Shown piece by piece: positions 12,071 through 24,484 of a DNA stretch of 64,000 nt (position 1 is its first letter; every line of letters starts with the position of its first letter). The notes beneath the pieces were generated by a model, which was given only the letters and a program-made list of their open reading frames with translations, did no database searches and had not been told where the DNA came from. The stretch comes from Celoporthe dispersa (Eukaryota > Ascomycota > Sordariomycetes > Diaporthales > Cryphonectriaceae). The translations under genes were made by a program, and so were the position numbers. The stretch spans positions 1,612,001 through 1,676,000 of the forward strand of contig WAID01000006.1 of assembly GCA_016584495.1 (NCBI GenBank). Reading direction: 5' to 3'.

Positions 12071-12981
12071 CTTGTTCGATTTGTGAGGGCCAAAAAAAAA
12101 AAAAGAAAAAGTATGTTCACTGGGAAGGGGGAGAAGATCTGGACATAGGTCAATTCACATCACAATGATATTATATATACACGGATGCACTATTATTAAC
12201 GCCAACGGTGCCGACCGGCTCTTTTCGTAAAACACCGGACCTTACCCACCAAGGCGTCTACACAGTTATCTACCAGTATCCATTTCAAGGTCAAATGCAG
12301 CCTGCGGAACAATGGTGTGGTTCAGTCTGTGTCGAGAGGCTAGCTGGAGATTACTACTTACTCCTGCAACACAACCCGCTAATATCCCCGCCGGCCTAGA
12401 CCACTCTCGGTTTCTGACTTCCGACGGTAACTCACATGAGCCCCATGTCATGGCTTGCCTGCTAGCCCTTCATAGTGCGATTGTGATTGGCTGTTCCTCC
12501 AAGGAACCCAGAGCCTTGGGTACAGATGGATAAAATGGAGCTCACATCTGGCACTTATCTCCAAGGTTGCTCGGATGAAGTACTGTCAGCGTCCGGGGTA
12601 ACGGATAGGATATCGCTGGGCCACACTCGATGTCGTCCAAAAAACCGAGCATCTCCCAGCCATAACTGCCTCTATACTGGCTAACTACTTGACAAAATTA
12701 CGCGGTTGATACGGAACCCCTTTTGAGTTGGTCTCAAGCGCCGCTATCATCCCTGGCTTCTATCCCATGACCGTGCTGTAAAGCCACTGGCAAACCCTGG
12801 GAAGCTGAACCAGATAAGCTTTTCATGCATTCGATAATGAAGTTTCGTACATTGACGTGTCAACAACTTATGTAGATGACATTCCTTTGTCTCTGATTGT
12901 AAAGGGACATGCTGTTGGAACTGTCTTCTTCAATCTTCTGGGCACTTTTTCCGTCGTGTCTCCGGCTGAACAATCGTTACA
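12071..12981. promoter_or_regulatory. Divergent promoter between amine oxidase and permease
   Basis: The 0.9-kb spacer serves both divergent genes. A consensus GATA-factor site, AGATAAG (HGATAR class, bound by AreA-type nitrogen regulators), lies at about 12812-12818, roughly 165 bases before the permease ATG. ATTGG (inverted CCAAT) occurs near 12485. A TATA-like stretch (atattatatata) sits near 12168-12179, about 100 bases before the amine oxidase ATG. An A-rich run lies just upstream of that ATG. Nitrogen-catabolite control is an inference from one site and the gene content. Confidence 0.35.
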
Positions 12982-14897
12982 ATGTCCTCCAGCAACGCCA
13001 TCATGACAGCTCAAGATCCTGTGTCAGACGTGTGCCGCAAGGCGGACGATACTGGCAAGGAATTGATGGCTGACGAATTGCTCCTTCGAGCTCAAGGGCA
13101 CGTGGAAGAGATGCCGCGCCAGTTCTCTCTTCTTGCGGCTGTTGGACTCGCATTCTCCATCACCAACTCGTGGATTGCCATTTCGGCCGTCTTTCAACAG
13201 CCTTTGACGGCGGGCGGAGGGCCGGGCGTCATCTACTCCCTGCTGGTCGCCTCAGTTGCATGCTTCATCATCAGTAAGCGGCTGTCTATGAACCGACTCT
13301 ATCATGCTCGTCAGCTAACCAAAGCATCTTCTCACAAGCTGCCGGGCTGGCTGAACTAGCATCTGCATTTCCCACCTCCGGAGGACAGTACCATTTCGCC
13401 TTTGTCCTTTCCGCCGACAACAGCCGCGCCGCGACTGCTTTCGTCACCGGATGGCTCAGCGTCATAGCCTGGATATTGTGCACAGCGGCCTCCGCAATTT
13501 ATGCTGGTTCGTCACCGTGGTGCTATCCCTTGATGATGTTCTATTAGTAGACCAGGCTTACCTGACCGGCTGCAGCTCAAACAACCGCATACCTCGCCGC
13601 GTCGTATCAGGAAGACTACACTCCGACACAGTGGCAGATTTGGCTGATATACGTGGCGATTATGGTCTTCTGCGCACTTGTGCTCATCTTCCTGCCCACG
13701 CTCCTCCCTCTTCTCGAAAACTCCCTCTTCTTTTGCGAGCATAGCGGGCTTCGTCGTCTTCTTCATCACCATCCTATCGTTGTCCAAGGTCAAGAACCCA
13801 ACCAAACTTGTGTTTGCCGACTTCAACAATCAATCTGGATGGCCCGACGGGCTGGGGTTTATGCTCGCCTGCGGCACGGCCATGTACACCTACATCGGCA
13901 CCGACAGTGTCATCCACGTTGCAGAGGTAACAATACTCCGCCTCGAGCTCTTCGTGTTTGCAGCCGCGCTAATTGATCTGCTCACCACCAGGAAATACCG
14001 AACCCTACACGGAACGTGCCTCGAACGATGTGCTATACGATGGTGATCGGGATCATAACTTCAGTGCCGTGGGCCATCGCCTTCCTCTTCTCAGGCGGCG
14101 CATTTGAAGACCTCAGGCTCTCGTCGCAAGCCATCCGAACCATGTTTCTCACGGCATCCAATGACGTGAGAGTCGCGACCTTTTTCACCTGCTGGTTCCT
14201 GATCATCTACTACGGAGCAACCTTGAGCTGCCTGGCCGCTACGGGCCGTCAGGCCTGGGCCTTTGCCCGCGACAACGGTCTCCCCCTATTCCAAATTCGC
14301 GGCCCTCATCCACCCGAAGTATCAGATGCCGGCCAACGCGACGATCCTATGCACCGTTGTCATCATCTTGTACGGGCTCATCTACGTTGGTTCGACGGCC
14401 GCATTCAACAGCTTCATCAACGCCTCCATCCTTGTCATGAACGTGACATATGCTATCCCGCAAGCAATAGTGCTGTTCAGAGGTCGGGACAAGGTGTTGC
14501 CCAAGAGGGATTTTAATCTTGGCGCTGCGGGAGTGTTTGTCAACGCCTTCTCGGTGGCTTGGGTGGCCCTGTACGTCGTGCTGTTCTGCTTTCCGCTCAC
14601 CTACCCAACGACGGTGCAGAGCATGAACTATGTCAGCGTCGTTGTCTTTGGCGTGATTGTCATACTCTTGGGTGTTTGGTACACAGGGAAGAGAAAGACC
14701 TTCGTCGGCCCGGTTCGTCACTACCTCCCATCGCCTGCCTTCTACTGCATTCGTCTTACAAAGCTCTACAGAAAGTTTCTCTCGACTTGCCGGGTACACA
14801 TAGGTTCGATGTCATTGATGGGGTATCCACACCGCTTGGGGCGGAAGCAGCGTCGAAGAGCCTGTGCCTGGAGAGTGACGGATCGGCTAAAGTATAG
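12982..14897 (+). CDS. APC-family amine/GABA/choline-type permease, two frame breaks
   Basis: Plasma-membrane 12-TM amino acid-polyamine-organocation transporter. Exons 12982-13273, 13315-13506, 13576-13926, 13992-14712, 14772-14897; about 559 aa once two single-base breaks are discounted. Family features: hydrophilic N-terminus, FSITNSW in TM1, LAELASAFPTSGGQYHF in TM2-3, HVAEEIPNPTRNVPRTM (the conserved acidic-P-R loop), WAFARDNGLP and a C-terminal GKRKTFVGP. Frame breaks are an extra T in 13731-13734 and an extra C in 14282-14286; on both sides the family sequence continues without a gap. The first intron must be only 41 nt (13274-13314) to keep frame. A better branch/acceptor (gctaac...aaag, ending 13324) would need one more base, so a third indel is possible. 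Divergent from the monoamine oxidase. Confidence 0.88.
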
Positions 14898-15165
14898 ATC
14901 GATGATGGGTGTATTGGTACTCATAGGATGGTGAGCAGGGACGGGGGTTAGGCAATGTATCTACATATATGCACGTGTATCATCTTAGGATCACATAACT
15001 AGCTGTACCGGTAAATATGATGGTTGATCGGATGTCCTGTGTCCCTCTCATGATCTCAACCAGTGTCAGAGCCGGACAGGTCAGCATATAAAAGATCAGA
15101 CTGAACGTGGTGACAATTTGTTGAAGTGACATCCGCAGAGACTTAACAGCACAAAAGGTATTTAT

Positions 15166-17138
15166 TCAACATAATATAAGTTCCCACCCTGTATCCCTCA
15201 GAATGTCCCACCAAACCCTACCTTTGGCTACCCGTTCTTGTTGCCAGATTTTCGTGAGAGCATCCTTTGCGCGGGCGATGTTACCAATCCCAAAGCTACG
15301 CGACATGACGGACAACCGTTCCAGAACAAGGACTTTCTTCTCTTCCTCCTCAACCTCACAGCCTGCCAGAAATAACGATAGCGTCAAGGCAGCAAACTCA
15401 CAATGCTCACCAAGAGAAATCTCTGAAATCATCTCGAGACACCCATCGAGGGCTTGTTGTTTGGTGTATGGAAGACGGCGTTGGAGCGTCTGCCATTCGG
15501 ACTCGCTAAACCCGCAGACTTGGCGCGCTCGGTTGACGACGGAGTGCAAGAAGACAAATGCAGCGTATCGGATTCGCTGGGCGACAAACAAGAGGCGGCT
15601 GATTTGCGGCATTGTGACACCCATAGGACATAAATCGAGGTCCGGTTGGATGATTGGACTCCCGAGGGAACCGACACTTTGGCAACGTGATTAGTAGCTG
15701 TCAAGATCTGCCAAGGTCGCCGGACCGAATGCTTACATGCCGTCTAGTCGCAATATAAAGTCTCCAGAATGACCAATCTCTTGTCCCTCTACACGCCTGG
15801 CTAGCTGTGATGTCGCATGGCATGCTTTTTAGAAGATGTGGTGCAAGGCCGGAATAAGCATCCAAGTATAGAGAAGGAGAGACGACGACGTCCAGGCTCT
15901 CATCTGCCCGACCAACAGTCTGGTTGCCAATATTGCAAATATCTGACACAATGCGGTGATATCGTATGCTGATAATATGTTAGAATTAGCAGGATGTGTG
16001 GATAAGGGGGCTTGGAGTAGGAGAGGACATACAAGCTGGCTACATATTGGCCTATCTCAGGGTCCAATGAGCCAACGCCACCACGCAGCCGCAGTAGAAG
16101 ATCAAGGCCATCAAGATGGCATTTCCAGTGACTAACACTCCCCTTGATGATCTCGTATTTGCAGAGCAGTACTGCCGTGAAGAGCGTGGCGTCGTCGACG
16201 CCGGCAGGAGTCACAGCATCGCCCACTCGACCAAATGACGCGCGGAGCCAGTTCACAGTCTTAAGGTAGAACCTGCTAGCCGTAAAGAGCAGACTAGTGC
16301 GCGTGTCCGGGTCGGCCTCTCGCTGTGCTTGATGACAGGCTGCTACAGCACATATGCCGTTGAGCAGCCCAGCTGAGTCGAAGGCTCTAGGCACAAGCAA
16401 GCGCCTGAACGGGTTAGAAGGCCCTGAATCGATATTGAGGAGATTCGTAGCTCCCTGTTCGTAGACGTATTGTATGTAGTAGAAGTCCTGGTGGGAGAGT
16501 TGAGGAAAAGAACACAAGGTCTGGGGTAGGCCCAATGGATGGAAAGGTACAAGTGTAATCACGTCGGCAGTACGTGGAGGAAGCGCTGCGGTATCGTTCT
16601 CGAAATCATGGCTCCGAGGTGTGCCATCGAGCGTGCTGAGTGGGTCTCCAGCCAAGCCAGCAATAAGATCAAGTTGCGCGGCTCCGATGGCTGAAAAGTC
16701 GCCTTGGGTGTTGTACAGGCTGGAGCCTGGTGAAGTGACAGACAGGCCGTCGTCTCCGTCCAGACCGTGATACCGGAGACCTTGAGAACCAATGTTTGGC
16801 TCCTGCTGGTCCGATACTGGGACCATCAATGAGCATGTCAGCTGTGAGAAGGGGGCAGGAGAGTCACAGGGCGTCACAATGTCCGCTGACAGTGACCGAA
16901 AAGGTGTGTGGTCAGGGCCGACGGTCTGCGACGTGCTGCCGTGGCGTTGGGTGGCAGAACGAGGATTCTGCTTCTTGCGACCTCGTATGCGCTGCGCGAT
17001 GAATAGCTGCTGGTATCCTCCGCACTGGATGCCGCGGTTGATACAATTCGCACATGTCGGCTGACCCTGGTCGCATTTCTTACGTCTCCGCTTGCAAGTC
17101 ACGCATCCTGTACGACTCCATGTAGAAGGGGCCTTCAT
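15166..17138 (-). CDS. Zn2Cys6 transcription factor with fungal-specific middle region (regulator A)
   Basis: DNA-binding regulator. The ATG at 17138 precedes a binuclear zinc cluster with spacing C-x2-C-x6-C-x6-C-x2-C-x6-C (about residues 12-40; CVTCKRRRKKC then CANCINRGIQC) and a basic linker. Exons 17138-16033, 15968-15737, 15676-15166. Middle-region landmarks are QDFYYIQYVYEQGA, HWKCHLDGLDLLLRLRGG, RYHRIVSDICNIGNQTVGR and a C-terminal FGIGNIARAKDALTKIWQQE...GWELIL, the normal tail of this class. Exon 2 to exon 3 only stays in frame if one base is removed inside exon 2; the T3 run (A3 at 15757-15759 on the plus strand) is the best candidate, giving about 615 aa. Placed between the first permease and the amidase, it is a good candidate pathway-specific activator. 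Confidence 0.82.
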
Positions 17139-17765
17139 CGCGCTGGGATACAACGATGGCGACTGATGGGGTATATGTTACGCATCGCCTGTGTAGGTGG
17201 GGTGGGGAAGGGGGGTTGCGAGATATGGTCTGGTCGTATTAGATTTAAACAGAACAGGGGAAAAGAAAATCATATAATCCATAGCCTTCACTGACATGAT
17301 TAGCGTCAACTGCAGGTCATTTACTGTTTAAGGTGTGTGTGCTCGAACCTTGGAAGACCCGTGGGTCTCCCCGGGAAAAAGATAAGAAAGGTCAGTCTAA
17401 CTAAGGAATAATACATAATACGTTTTCTCTAGTTCCACTATTTATGTTTTGCCGTAGTAATAGCAGCCGCCCCGGATTTTACATACTGTATTTCACATCG
17501 CTTCCAGCTTATTGGACAAGAGAATGACAAACTGATTCTAGTGCAGAAAAGGCAAGAGTCGCGCGCTATCGCCTGCAGCATCGTCCATTTTGGGATATTA
17601 ATGCATGGCCATGAGGCCGATTCCGGACAAGTTGCTCAAGAAAAGAGGGTTGTGAAATAATATAATTCATATGACAAGACATCAAAGATGGCACAAGAGA
17701 CAGTGTGCTCTCATGACCGGTAATAATACCCTCAAGCTCCAAGAGGAAATCATTATCTGCCGACC
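17139..17765. promoter_or_regulatory. Divergent promoter, regulator A / amidase
   Basis: 0.6-kb spacer between two divergent starts. A/T-rich around 17230-17290 and 17390-17450. No clear palindromic CGG pair recognised by eye. No gene. Confidence 0.3.
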
Positions 17766-19542
17766 ATGCTGTCTACAGCGGCGAATATCACTCCACACTT
17801 CAAGGAACGCGTCAAGAACTCGCTCTTGATACTAGACCAGAGTCTTCCGCCCGATTCCATACTCCCAAATCCTCCCTCAATAGACAGTCTTGACGTGACC
17901 GGCGTGCCGAGATCGTGCGGTCTCTTGAGTGAATGGGAACTCGACATCACCGAGGGCCATGACGCCACGAGTCTCGTTAAGCTGCTTGCCTCCCAAAGAT
18001 CACTGCCGTCGCAACCCTGAATGCATTCCGGAAGCGAGCGTCTATTGCCCACCAGTTGGTACGTGATTAAAACGACGTGGAAAATTGTTGGTCCTTCTCC
18101 CATCTGACCTCCTGAACAGACAGGCTGTCTCACCGAACTCCTCCCCGAAGCACTTGACCAAGCCAAAGCGGCAGATGCGTACATTCAGAGGACAGGCAAG
18201 ACTCTAGGGCCGCTACACGGCCTGCCAATCTCACTCAAGGAGCAGATCAGTGTGGCCGGCCATCGCACAAACGCGGCTTTCGTGGCATGGGTAGACAACG
18301 TCGCGGAACGAGATGCGAACGTTGTTGCGAGCCTGAAGTCACTCGGAGCGATCGTCTTCGCCCGAACCAACCAGCCCCAGTCTTTCATGCATGTCGAGAC
18401 ATCGAACAACATCTACGGGGTAACTGTGAACCCTAGGAACCGCTTGCTCACAGCAGGAGGCAGCAGCGGGGGCGAGGCCGCCCTGATGGTGTTGTGTGGC
18501 AGCCCTCTCGGATTTGGTGGCGATATTGGGGGATCCATTCGGGCGCCTGCATCGCAGAATGGTGTAAGTTGACAACACCTAATTATCTACTCGTCGTGGT
18601 TCTCCAAAGCTAATGTTGAGCTCACACAAGCTCTGGGGGTTCAAACCGAGTGTCGGCCGCTACAGTGGCTATGGCGTCGTTACGCCGTGGCCGGGCTGTG
18701 ACTCGATACACGGAACGCTTGGTCCCTTTGCTCGCACGCTTCGAGATCTGGACTTGATTCAAAGCTCCTACTCTCTCTCCCGGCCATGGCTCAACGATCC
18801 ATCAGTTCTACCTTACCCTGTCTCCATCGCCACCGCGCCAGAACTCAAAAGGCCGCTGCGGGTAGGAATCATCGCGGATGACGGCTTCCTCACGCCTCTC
18901 CCTCCAGTACAGCTCATAACGGAGGCTGTGACCAAGAAGCTCTCCGCCAGCCCCTTGATCCAAATCCGGCCCTTTGCCCCGCTTCAACACGACAGAGCAT
19001 GGAAGATCATATCGGCCAACTACTTCGAGGATGGCGGGGAGAAGATCAAGGAGATATGCAAGCAGAGCGGAGAGGACCTGCGACCACTGACCAGCTGGAT
19101 CATAGACGAGTGCAAGAAGAACGAGCAACTGGTTGACAGCACGCTGCAGGGACGTAAGGCCGCACGCGATGAGTTCCGGGCACTCTACAGCGCGCACTGG
19201 AACGACGCCAACGTGGATGTTGTCATTGCACCTGTCACACCGGGGGTGGCTCCGCCCCTGGACACCTCGCGCTACTGGGCATACACTGCTGTTTGGAATC
19301 TACTCGATTACCCTGCAGTCGCCATCCCAGCGTCGGACATTGTTGGCGGCTACAGTAGGGATCTGAAGGAGATGCGGTACGTTCCCAAGAACGACGCTGA
19401 AGAGTATTACTTCAGAAATTACAACCCCGAGGTCGCGCAGAAAATGCCTGTTGGGTTGCAAATTGTGGCCAAGAAATGGCACGACAGTGAATGTCTGGCT
19501 GCAGCAGAGATCATTGAACGGGTCCTGAAGGGATGTGATTAG
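17766..19542 (+). CDS. Amidase signature family enzyme (general amidase/acetamidase type), one frame break
   Basis: Hydrolyses an amide to carboxylate and ammonia through a Ser-cisSer-Lys triad. Exons 17766-18058, 18120-18563, 18631-19542. Triad parts visible: Lys in LHGLPISLKEQ, cis-Ser in AGGSSGGEAAL, nucleophile Ser in GGDIGGSIRAPASQNG. The remainder follows fungal AmdS-type amidases (LWGFKPSVGRYSGYG, YWAYTAVWNLLDYPAVAIP, PVGLQIVAKKWHDSE), with a total of about 549 aa. At the A3 run 17995-17997 one base appears missing: upstream reads LVKLLASQ, and the natural continuation KITAVATLNAFRKRA is in the next frame. The predicted codon count becomes a whole number only with that base. It sits downstream of regulator A in a divergent arrangement. 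Release of ammonia or an acid from an imported amide fits the locus. Confidence 0.9.
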
Positions 19543-19789
19543 ATGCAAGTTATAGCAGCAGGCTAGCTCATAAAGCTCGTTTTTGTATTGCTGGACTGCC
19601 CTGAAGTTCGTTGCAAACACATATACACTGATTCAAGATGACTCTAGCCAAGAAAAAGGTAACAAGACAGATACCGGAGCCACACCAGCCAGTCCAAGAC
19701 TTCAACCACCAACTCGTGTGCCCCAAAGCACTCATCTAACGGGGGAGAGGCTGTCCTAAGCGGTAATCAAGCCGGTGGACAGGATCTTC

Positions 19790-21542
19790 CTACTGGGCAG
19801 CTGATGTTGTTTCCTTGGCAAGCTTTCCCGAATCGGATACAGCCTCGACGCCATTTTCATAAGGCTCAGAGCCTTCAATGACCTGAACAACCTCTCCAAT
19901 AGGTGGGCCAGTAAAATCCTTCCGCCCCCTCACCACGTACCACAGCAGGCTAATCACACCAAAGCCAACAAACACAACACTGGTGTAGTTCATACTGGTC
20001 AGGGTCACCGGTAACTGCGCCGGCATGCTGAACAGGACAAACGCCACGGCCACCCAGCTCACAGAGATCAGGTTGATCAGGAACCCCCATCTGCCGAGAG
20101 AGTATGGCGAGTTCTGCACCAATTTCCGTCCTCGCAGGAGCGATACGAGGACTGGAGAGGCAAACGATGCCGAAAGACAGATGCTCGTCGCGCCTGTGAA
20201 CGCGTTGAAAGCGGCCGCGGATCCGAAGTAGATCAGGCCCAGCAGACATATGACCGTGGAGGAGAAAAGCAGTGCCATGACAGGAATACCGTAGCCCTCA
20301 TGGACCTTGCTCCAGTACCGGGAACCAGGGATAGCTCCGTCCCGGGCAAACGCATAGGCGCACCGCGAAGAGGTTGTCAAGGCGCCAATGCCGGCGAAGA
20401 ACATGACACCGATGACGAGTATCAGTAAGCCCAGTCCTCCAGCAGGCGAGCCCGTTGCCTTCATGAAGATGAATCCGATCGGCATGCCATTGGTCTCGTT
20501 CAGTAAGTAGTCCACGTCTGGAAGGACAAAGAGAATCGGGACGAGGTAGGCCACTCCAGTGATACCAGAGGCAACGACAGAGAGCACAATGGCCTTTGGT
20601 ACCTCCTTGTGCGGGTTCTGGACCTCCTCACACATTGCCGCGATCATACCATAGCCTGTCAGCGTGTACGTCGCCTGGAGGAGACCAATACCGAAGGACC
20701 AGCCTGCGGGCCTGCGCTGGTGGTCAGCAGGGAGAACAGCTTTCCCTCTGGTGCGGTCAGGTTGAGACTTACCATCCGCTTCGAGAGGTGTCGAAGTTGG
20801 TAAAGACAAATTCCGCGGATCGCCTCTCTTTTGCCATTACCAAGACGACAACGATAACGACCAGACACATTCCCCCCGTCCAATAAACACAAATAGTATT
20901 GATGAGATTCAGATACCGTGGGCCAAAGAGGTTGATCAGCAGACAGATAGTCATGACCGCCCAGAAAGTCAACACGGTCTCCCACGCGGTGGGGACATAA
21001 TCCGGGTTGAATAAGGTGATCCCAGAGAGAATCAATTGGGCTCCGCCAAACGTGATGGCACACGTGGATATCCAGTTGCCCACGAGCAGCAGCCAACCTG
21101 TCACCCAAGAAGTGACGGGAGCGTATTTCGGCTTGGACAGGATGGCAGACCAATAGTATATCCCTCCAGCGGTCGGATAGCAGGCACAAATCTCTGCAAG
21201 AGACGCAGCAATGCACCATGATATGATCGTCATCAGCACCCATCCCCAGAGTATCGTGACGCTTCCGCCGTTGATGAGGGGGAAGTGCAAATGTGGTGCT
21301 CACACCAAAGGGGACGGCGATAATGGCGAAAGATCTGTCATCCAACCAGAGTCAGCAAGGTTATCCTAGGACAGACAGAGAGAGAGAGAGAGAGAATGGT
21401 ATAGCAAGTTACTTACAATCCAAAGATGCTGATTGGGCTGAGATGACGTGGGAGCTCAGCCTTGTATCCCATTCTCTGAAGCTGACTGTCTGCGACCTCA
21501 TCTTGGTGGCCGCCAGGCCGCACAGAAAAGATGCTGTGCCAT
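19790..21542 (-). CDS. APC-family amino acid/GABA-type permease, frame breaks in first 100 codons
   Basis: Second 12-TM transporter of the locus. Exons 21542-21417, 21334-20773, 20711-19790, about 535 aa. Signature pieces: LQRMGYKAELPRHLSPISIFGLSF spans the first junction, VPFGVSTTF and INGGSVTILWGWVL in TM1-2, SLAEICACYPTAGGIYYW in TM3, MCEEVQNPHKEVPKAI (acidic-N-P loop), and RCAYAFARDGAIPGSRYW. The C5 run (plus-strand G5 at 21278-21282) carries one extra base between FAL and the INGGS block. The most likely start, ATG at 21542, reaches the conserved frame only if one base is removed from the T4 run (plus-strand A4 at 21526-21529), so the start is less sure. Divergent from the PhyH dioxygenase across a 1-kb spacer. 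Confidence 0.88.
21373..21395. repeat. (AG)n microsatellite in permease intron 1
   Basis: About 11 AG units inside the 82-nt first intron of the second APC permease. Read on the gene strand it is a (CT)n tract after the donor. Confidence 0.8.
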
Positions 21543-22586
21543 CTTGTTGATCGTGGGGCGAAGACAATTGTGATGGTTTGAGACGGCAAAAGAGTTGAGT
21601 GGGACGGTATGGTCTCTGAACTCTTCAAGCAGCACGGCGGGGAGCGTCTTAAGGGTTTAATCGTATACGACAGCTCGTGCACATCTTGCAATCAATGAAT
21701 GGCATTTGCTTCGTCCTAATTCGTTGCCGGCATCCTTTGGGCCGGTACCTATTGCATGGGTGGGATGAAGATAACACCTGCTACAACGACGTGCTCAGTA
21801 CCAGGTCTCAAAGCCCCATCTGCGCCATACGGCGTCTTCATGCTAGACAGTTTCACGTACCTATCTCCATATCAAGGTCACACTGATGTCTCTGGAGCAA
21901 ACAGGACTCCTGTGGAGTAGATTGGCGTCGCGTAGATCACTAGGTCGCCTCCTATCGGATGTGAGGTATTAACAAAGCCTGTTAGAGGCAGCACTCCGAA
22001 CAGATACCTATCAATATGCTCCTCATTAGCGTTCTGATCCAATAATTTACGCTTTCGCAAAGTTTGGAAAGGTCGAATCGGTACCATTTCAGATCTTTGC
22101 ATCTCGGCAGCCTGGTCAATCACGACTTGAAATTTCAGACAAGTGCACATGGCAGCGGCAAGGTGGAACTGATTACGGTTAGAAAGACAGCTTATCATGT
22201 CAGCCTTGTGCGGAATAGAAGATTAGGAAATGCGGAGGGCCAGCAAACTAGCCCTTCTTGGCTTCAAGTCCCGCTTGCTATCTCGTCTGCGGGAGCGCCT
22301 TGAGATGGTCACTTGGAGACAATGTGACCCAGCCTTGAGCGCTTATGGTCAACCGAACACAGCAGGTTGCTCGAGCTGTTATCTGCAATGCCAGCCAGTT
22401 TCATGCCACCAGCTGGGTGGCGGAGCGCGGGTGAAGAGCAGAATATATAGCTCTCACCTCCAAGTTTCCAGCAATGCATCGTGTGAGACAAACTTAACCG
22501 TAGACCCTGTATTACTTGAATATTCGAAATTACACAGACACCCAATCTATACTCCTCATAACCCCCCATCGCTTCTGATAAACAGG
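21543..22586. promoter_or_regulatory. Divergent promoter, permease / PhyH dioxygenase
   Basis: 1.0-kb spacer between divergent starts. A TATA-like gaatatatag lies near 22441-22450, about 140 bases before the dioxygenase ATG. Short in-frame ORF extensions upstream of that ATG have no family similarity. No other gene seen. Confidence 0.4.
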
Positions 22587-23664
22587 ATGCCTGGTCTTGT
22601 CGACAAGTACCCAGCTGGCCCTCAGCGGGTGGACGTGGACACCCCGGTGGAGGACATCTTCTATCTCCTCAAGCGTGATGGCGGTGTCATCATCAACAAG
22701 TATGTTGGAATGGATGTCATTGACCAGGCATACAAGGAGATTCTTCCCCGCCTGGAGCGAGACAAGCCATGGGACGGCGTTTTCTTCCCAGGAGAGACTC
22801 GGCGTGCTCCGGGGATGAACGCCTATTCCCCGACTTACACCAAGGAGATGCTCATGCATCCACTCTACCAGGCCGTCTGCAATCACTTCCTCTGCACCAA
22901 GAACTCCTTCTGGTGGGGCGAAGACCGCAGGGACCACATCTCTTATCCCCAGGTCAGCGCCTGCACTGCATTCCAGGTTGGTCCGGGAGCCAAGGACCAG
23001 CAGATTCATCGAGTAAGTAAACAAAAAAAAAATCTTTTATCGTCTACCTCCCAGCTCGTGCGTGATCTTGCTGAATCTTCTCTCAAGGACGACTACATCT
23101 GGCACAACGCGCACTCTGAGATCTCCGAGTGGGTCGACGAGCGCGACCTGAACACCCGCGAGACAGCTGTTGGGGTTTTTGTGGCCGGCGTCAAGACGCA
23201 CAAGGCGAACGGTGCCACTCGCTTCATCCCTGGCTCGCACCTATGGGGTAACGAGCGTAAGCCTGACGAGAAGGACTGCTACTATGCTGAGCTTGAGGCC
23301 GGCGATGCCTTCTTCATGTTGGCCTCGTGCTACCATGGCGGCTCTGCGAATCAGACCAAGGATGAGTGGCGACTGGTCTACGGCACGTTCTGCACTCGCG
23401 GTTGTAAGTAACAAGTATGCCGCTGTCCATTATAGTTACAAGGAGCTTACACTTTTTCTCTCTCTCTTTTTTTTAGGGCTGAGGCAAGAGGAAAACCAAT
23501 ACATCACCATTCCCGAGAGCGTGATCAAGAGCAAGGACAAGAAGACACAGAAGCTCCTTGGCTGGGGCTTGTCTGATCCCATGATGGGATGGGTCGACTT
23601 CGAAGACCCGCAGAAGGTTTTGCACCCTGAAGATTTCAAGGACGGGCCAGGAGACCTCTACTGA
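22587..23664 (+). CDS. PhyH-family Fe(II)/2-oxoglutarate dioxygenase
   Basis: Exons 22587-23012, 23088-23403, 23477-23664; they sum to 310 codons (309 aa) with no break. The metal-binding facial triad is visible: HRDD spans the first splice junction (HxD, near residue 141), and the distal His is in CYHGGSANQTKDEWRLVYGT, where the Arg should bind 2-oxoglutarate. The tail TRGWLRQEENQYI is common to fungal members. The family includes phytanoyl-CoA hydroxylase and tailoring enzymes of fungal alkaloid and meroterpenoid pathways (FtmOx1, EasH, AsqJ types). The size and lack of a targeting tail fit the tailoring-type group. It is divergent from an amine permease and followed by an acetyltransferase, so hydroxylation of an amine or amino-acid derived compound is plausible. 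The substrate is unknown. Confidence 0.9.
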
Positions 23665-24484
23665 GTTTAGCGAGTTTTTAAAGAATATATCAGTCATCTT
23701 TCCGCCTCATCATTGGCCCTCTTATGCCCAGTAAACACTTCGTGATAATGTAATAGTGCGAGGCAATGGAGAGGGCTTCTAAGCACTTTCGAGGCCAACA
23801 GTAGGTATCTGCGGTGGATTATAGCCCGAAAGCTCTCAAGACTGCGTTGGGAATGCAGATAGCATATAGCATATATGGCTGTGGTTGATGTGGGTGGGCG
23901 TTCTATTGAGAATACTCTATTCTTAGCCACGATGCACCACGGTACATAGTATTTCTGTGGATAACTACTAGTCTACAACTGTGTGCATAGTAATAGTGAT
24001 GTACGATGTCCGCAGAGTGTCCGCAGAGAAGAGAGGGCATCCTGCGGAAGTTGAAGTAGCCGCCGCCCTATCAAAGACAAGGTATTACCTCTCTCTGAGT
24101 CAGAAGAATTACGTCGGGCTCACATACTGCGAGAATTCCTGCCGATACAGTGCGAACTGTCCACCAAGGCAAGTAGCGTCGCTTGCCAAAAGCTGAAAGA
24201 GGCAAGGCGGGTCAAGACAGAAGCTCTGATTGGCTGAAACAAACCTCCACGACTCATGGTCAAGCCGGGGGTTGTTGATGTAGGCGTATCAACACGCATG
24301 GCGCGTATCCCGCCGAGCGCACCTTGCCGCATGCCGCAAATGTAAAGCAGCGCGGGAAAAAAGCCTTTTGTCGCAGATGTCGCGACTTATATTCATCAGC
24401 TGTCTGCTGCTCGCCTAGATTTCGGTGTGTACAGAGCTACCTCGCTACTTTCATCACAGAACGACAGCCCTGAACTACCCCACC
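23665..24484. other. Intergenic, 0.8 kb
   Basis: Between the dioxygenase stop and the acetyltransferase start. A GC-rich stretch (about 24270-24350) precedes a TATA-less promoter. No gene recognised. Confidence 0.5.
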
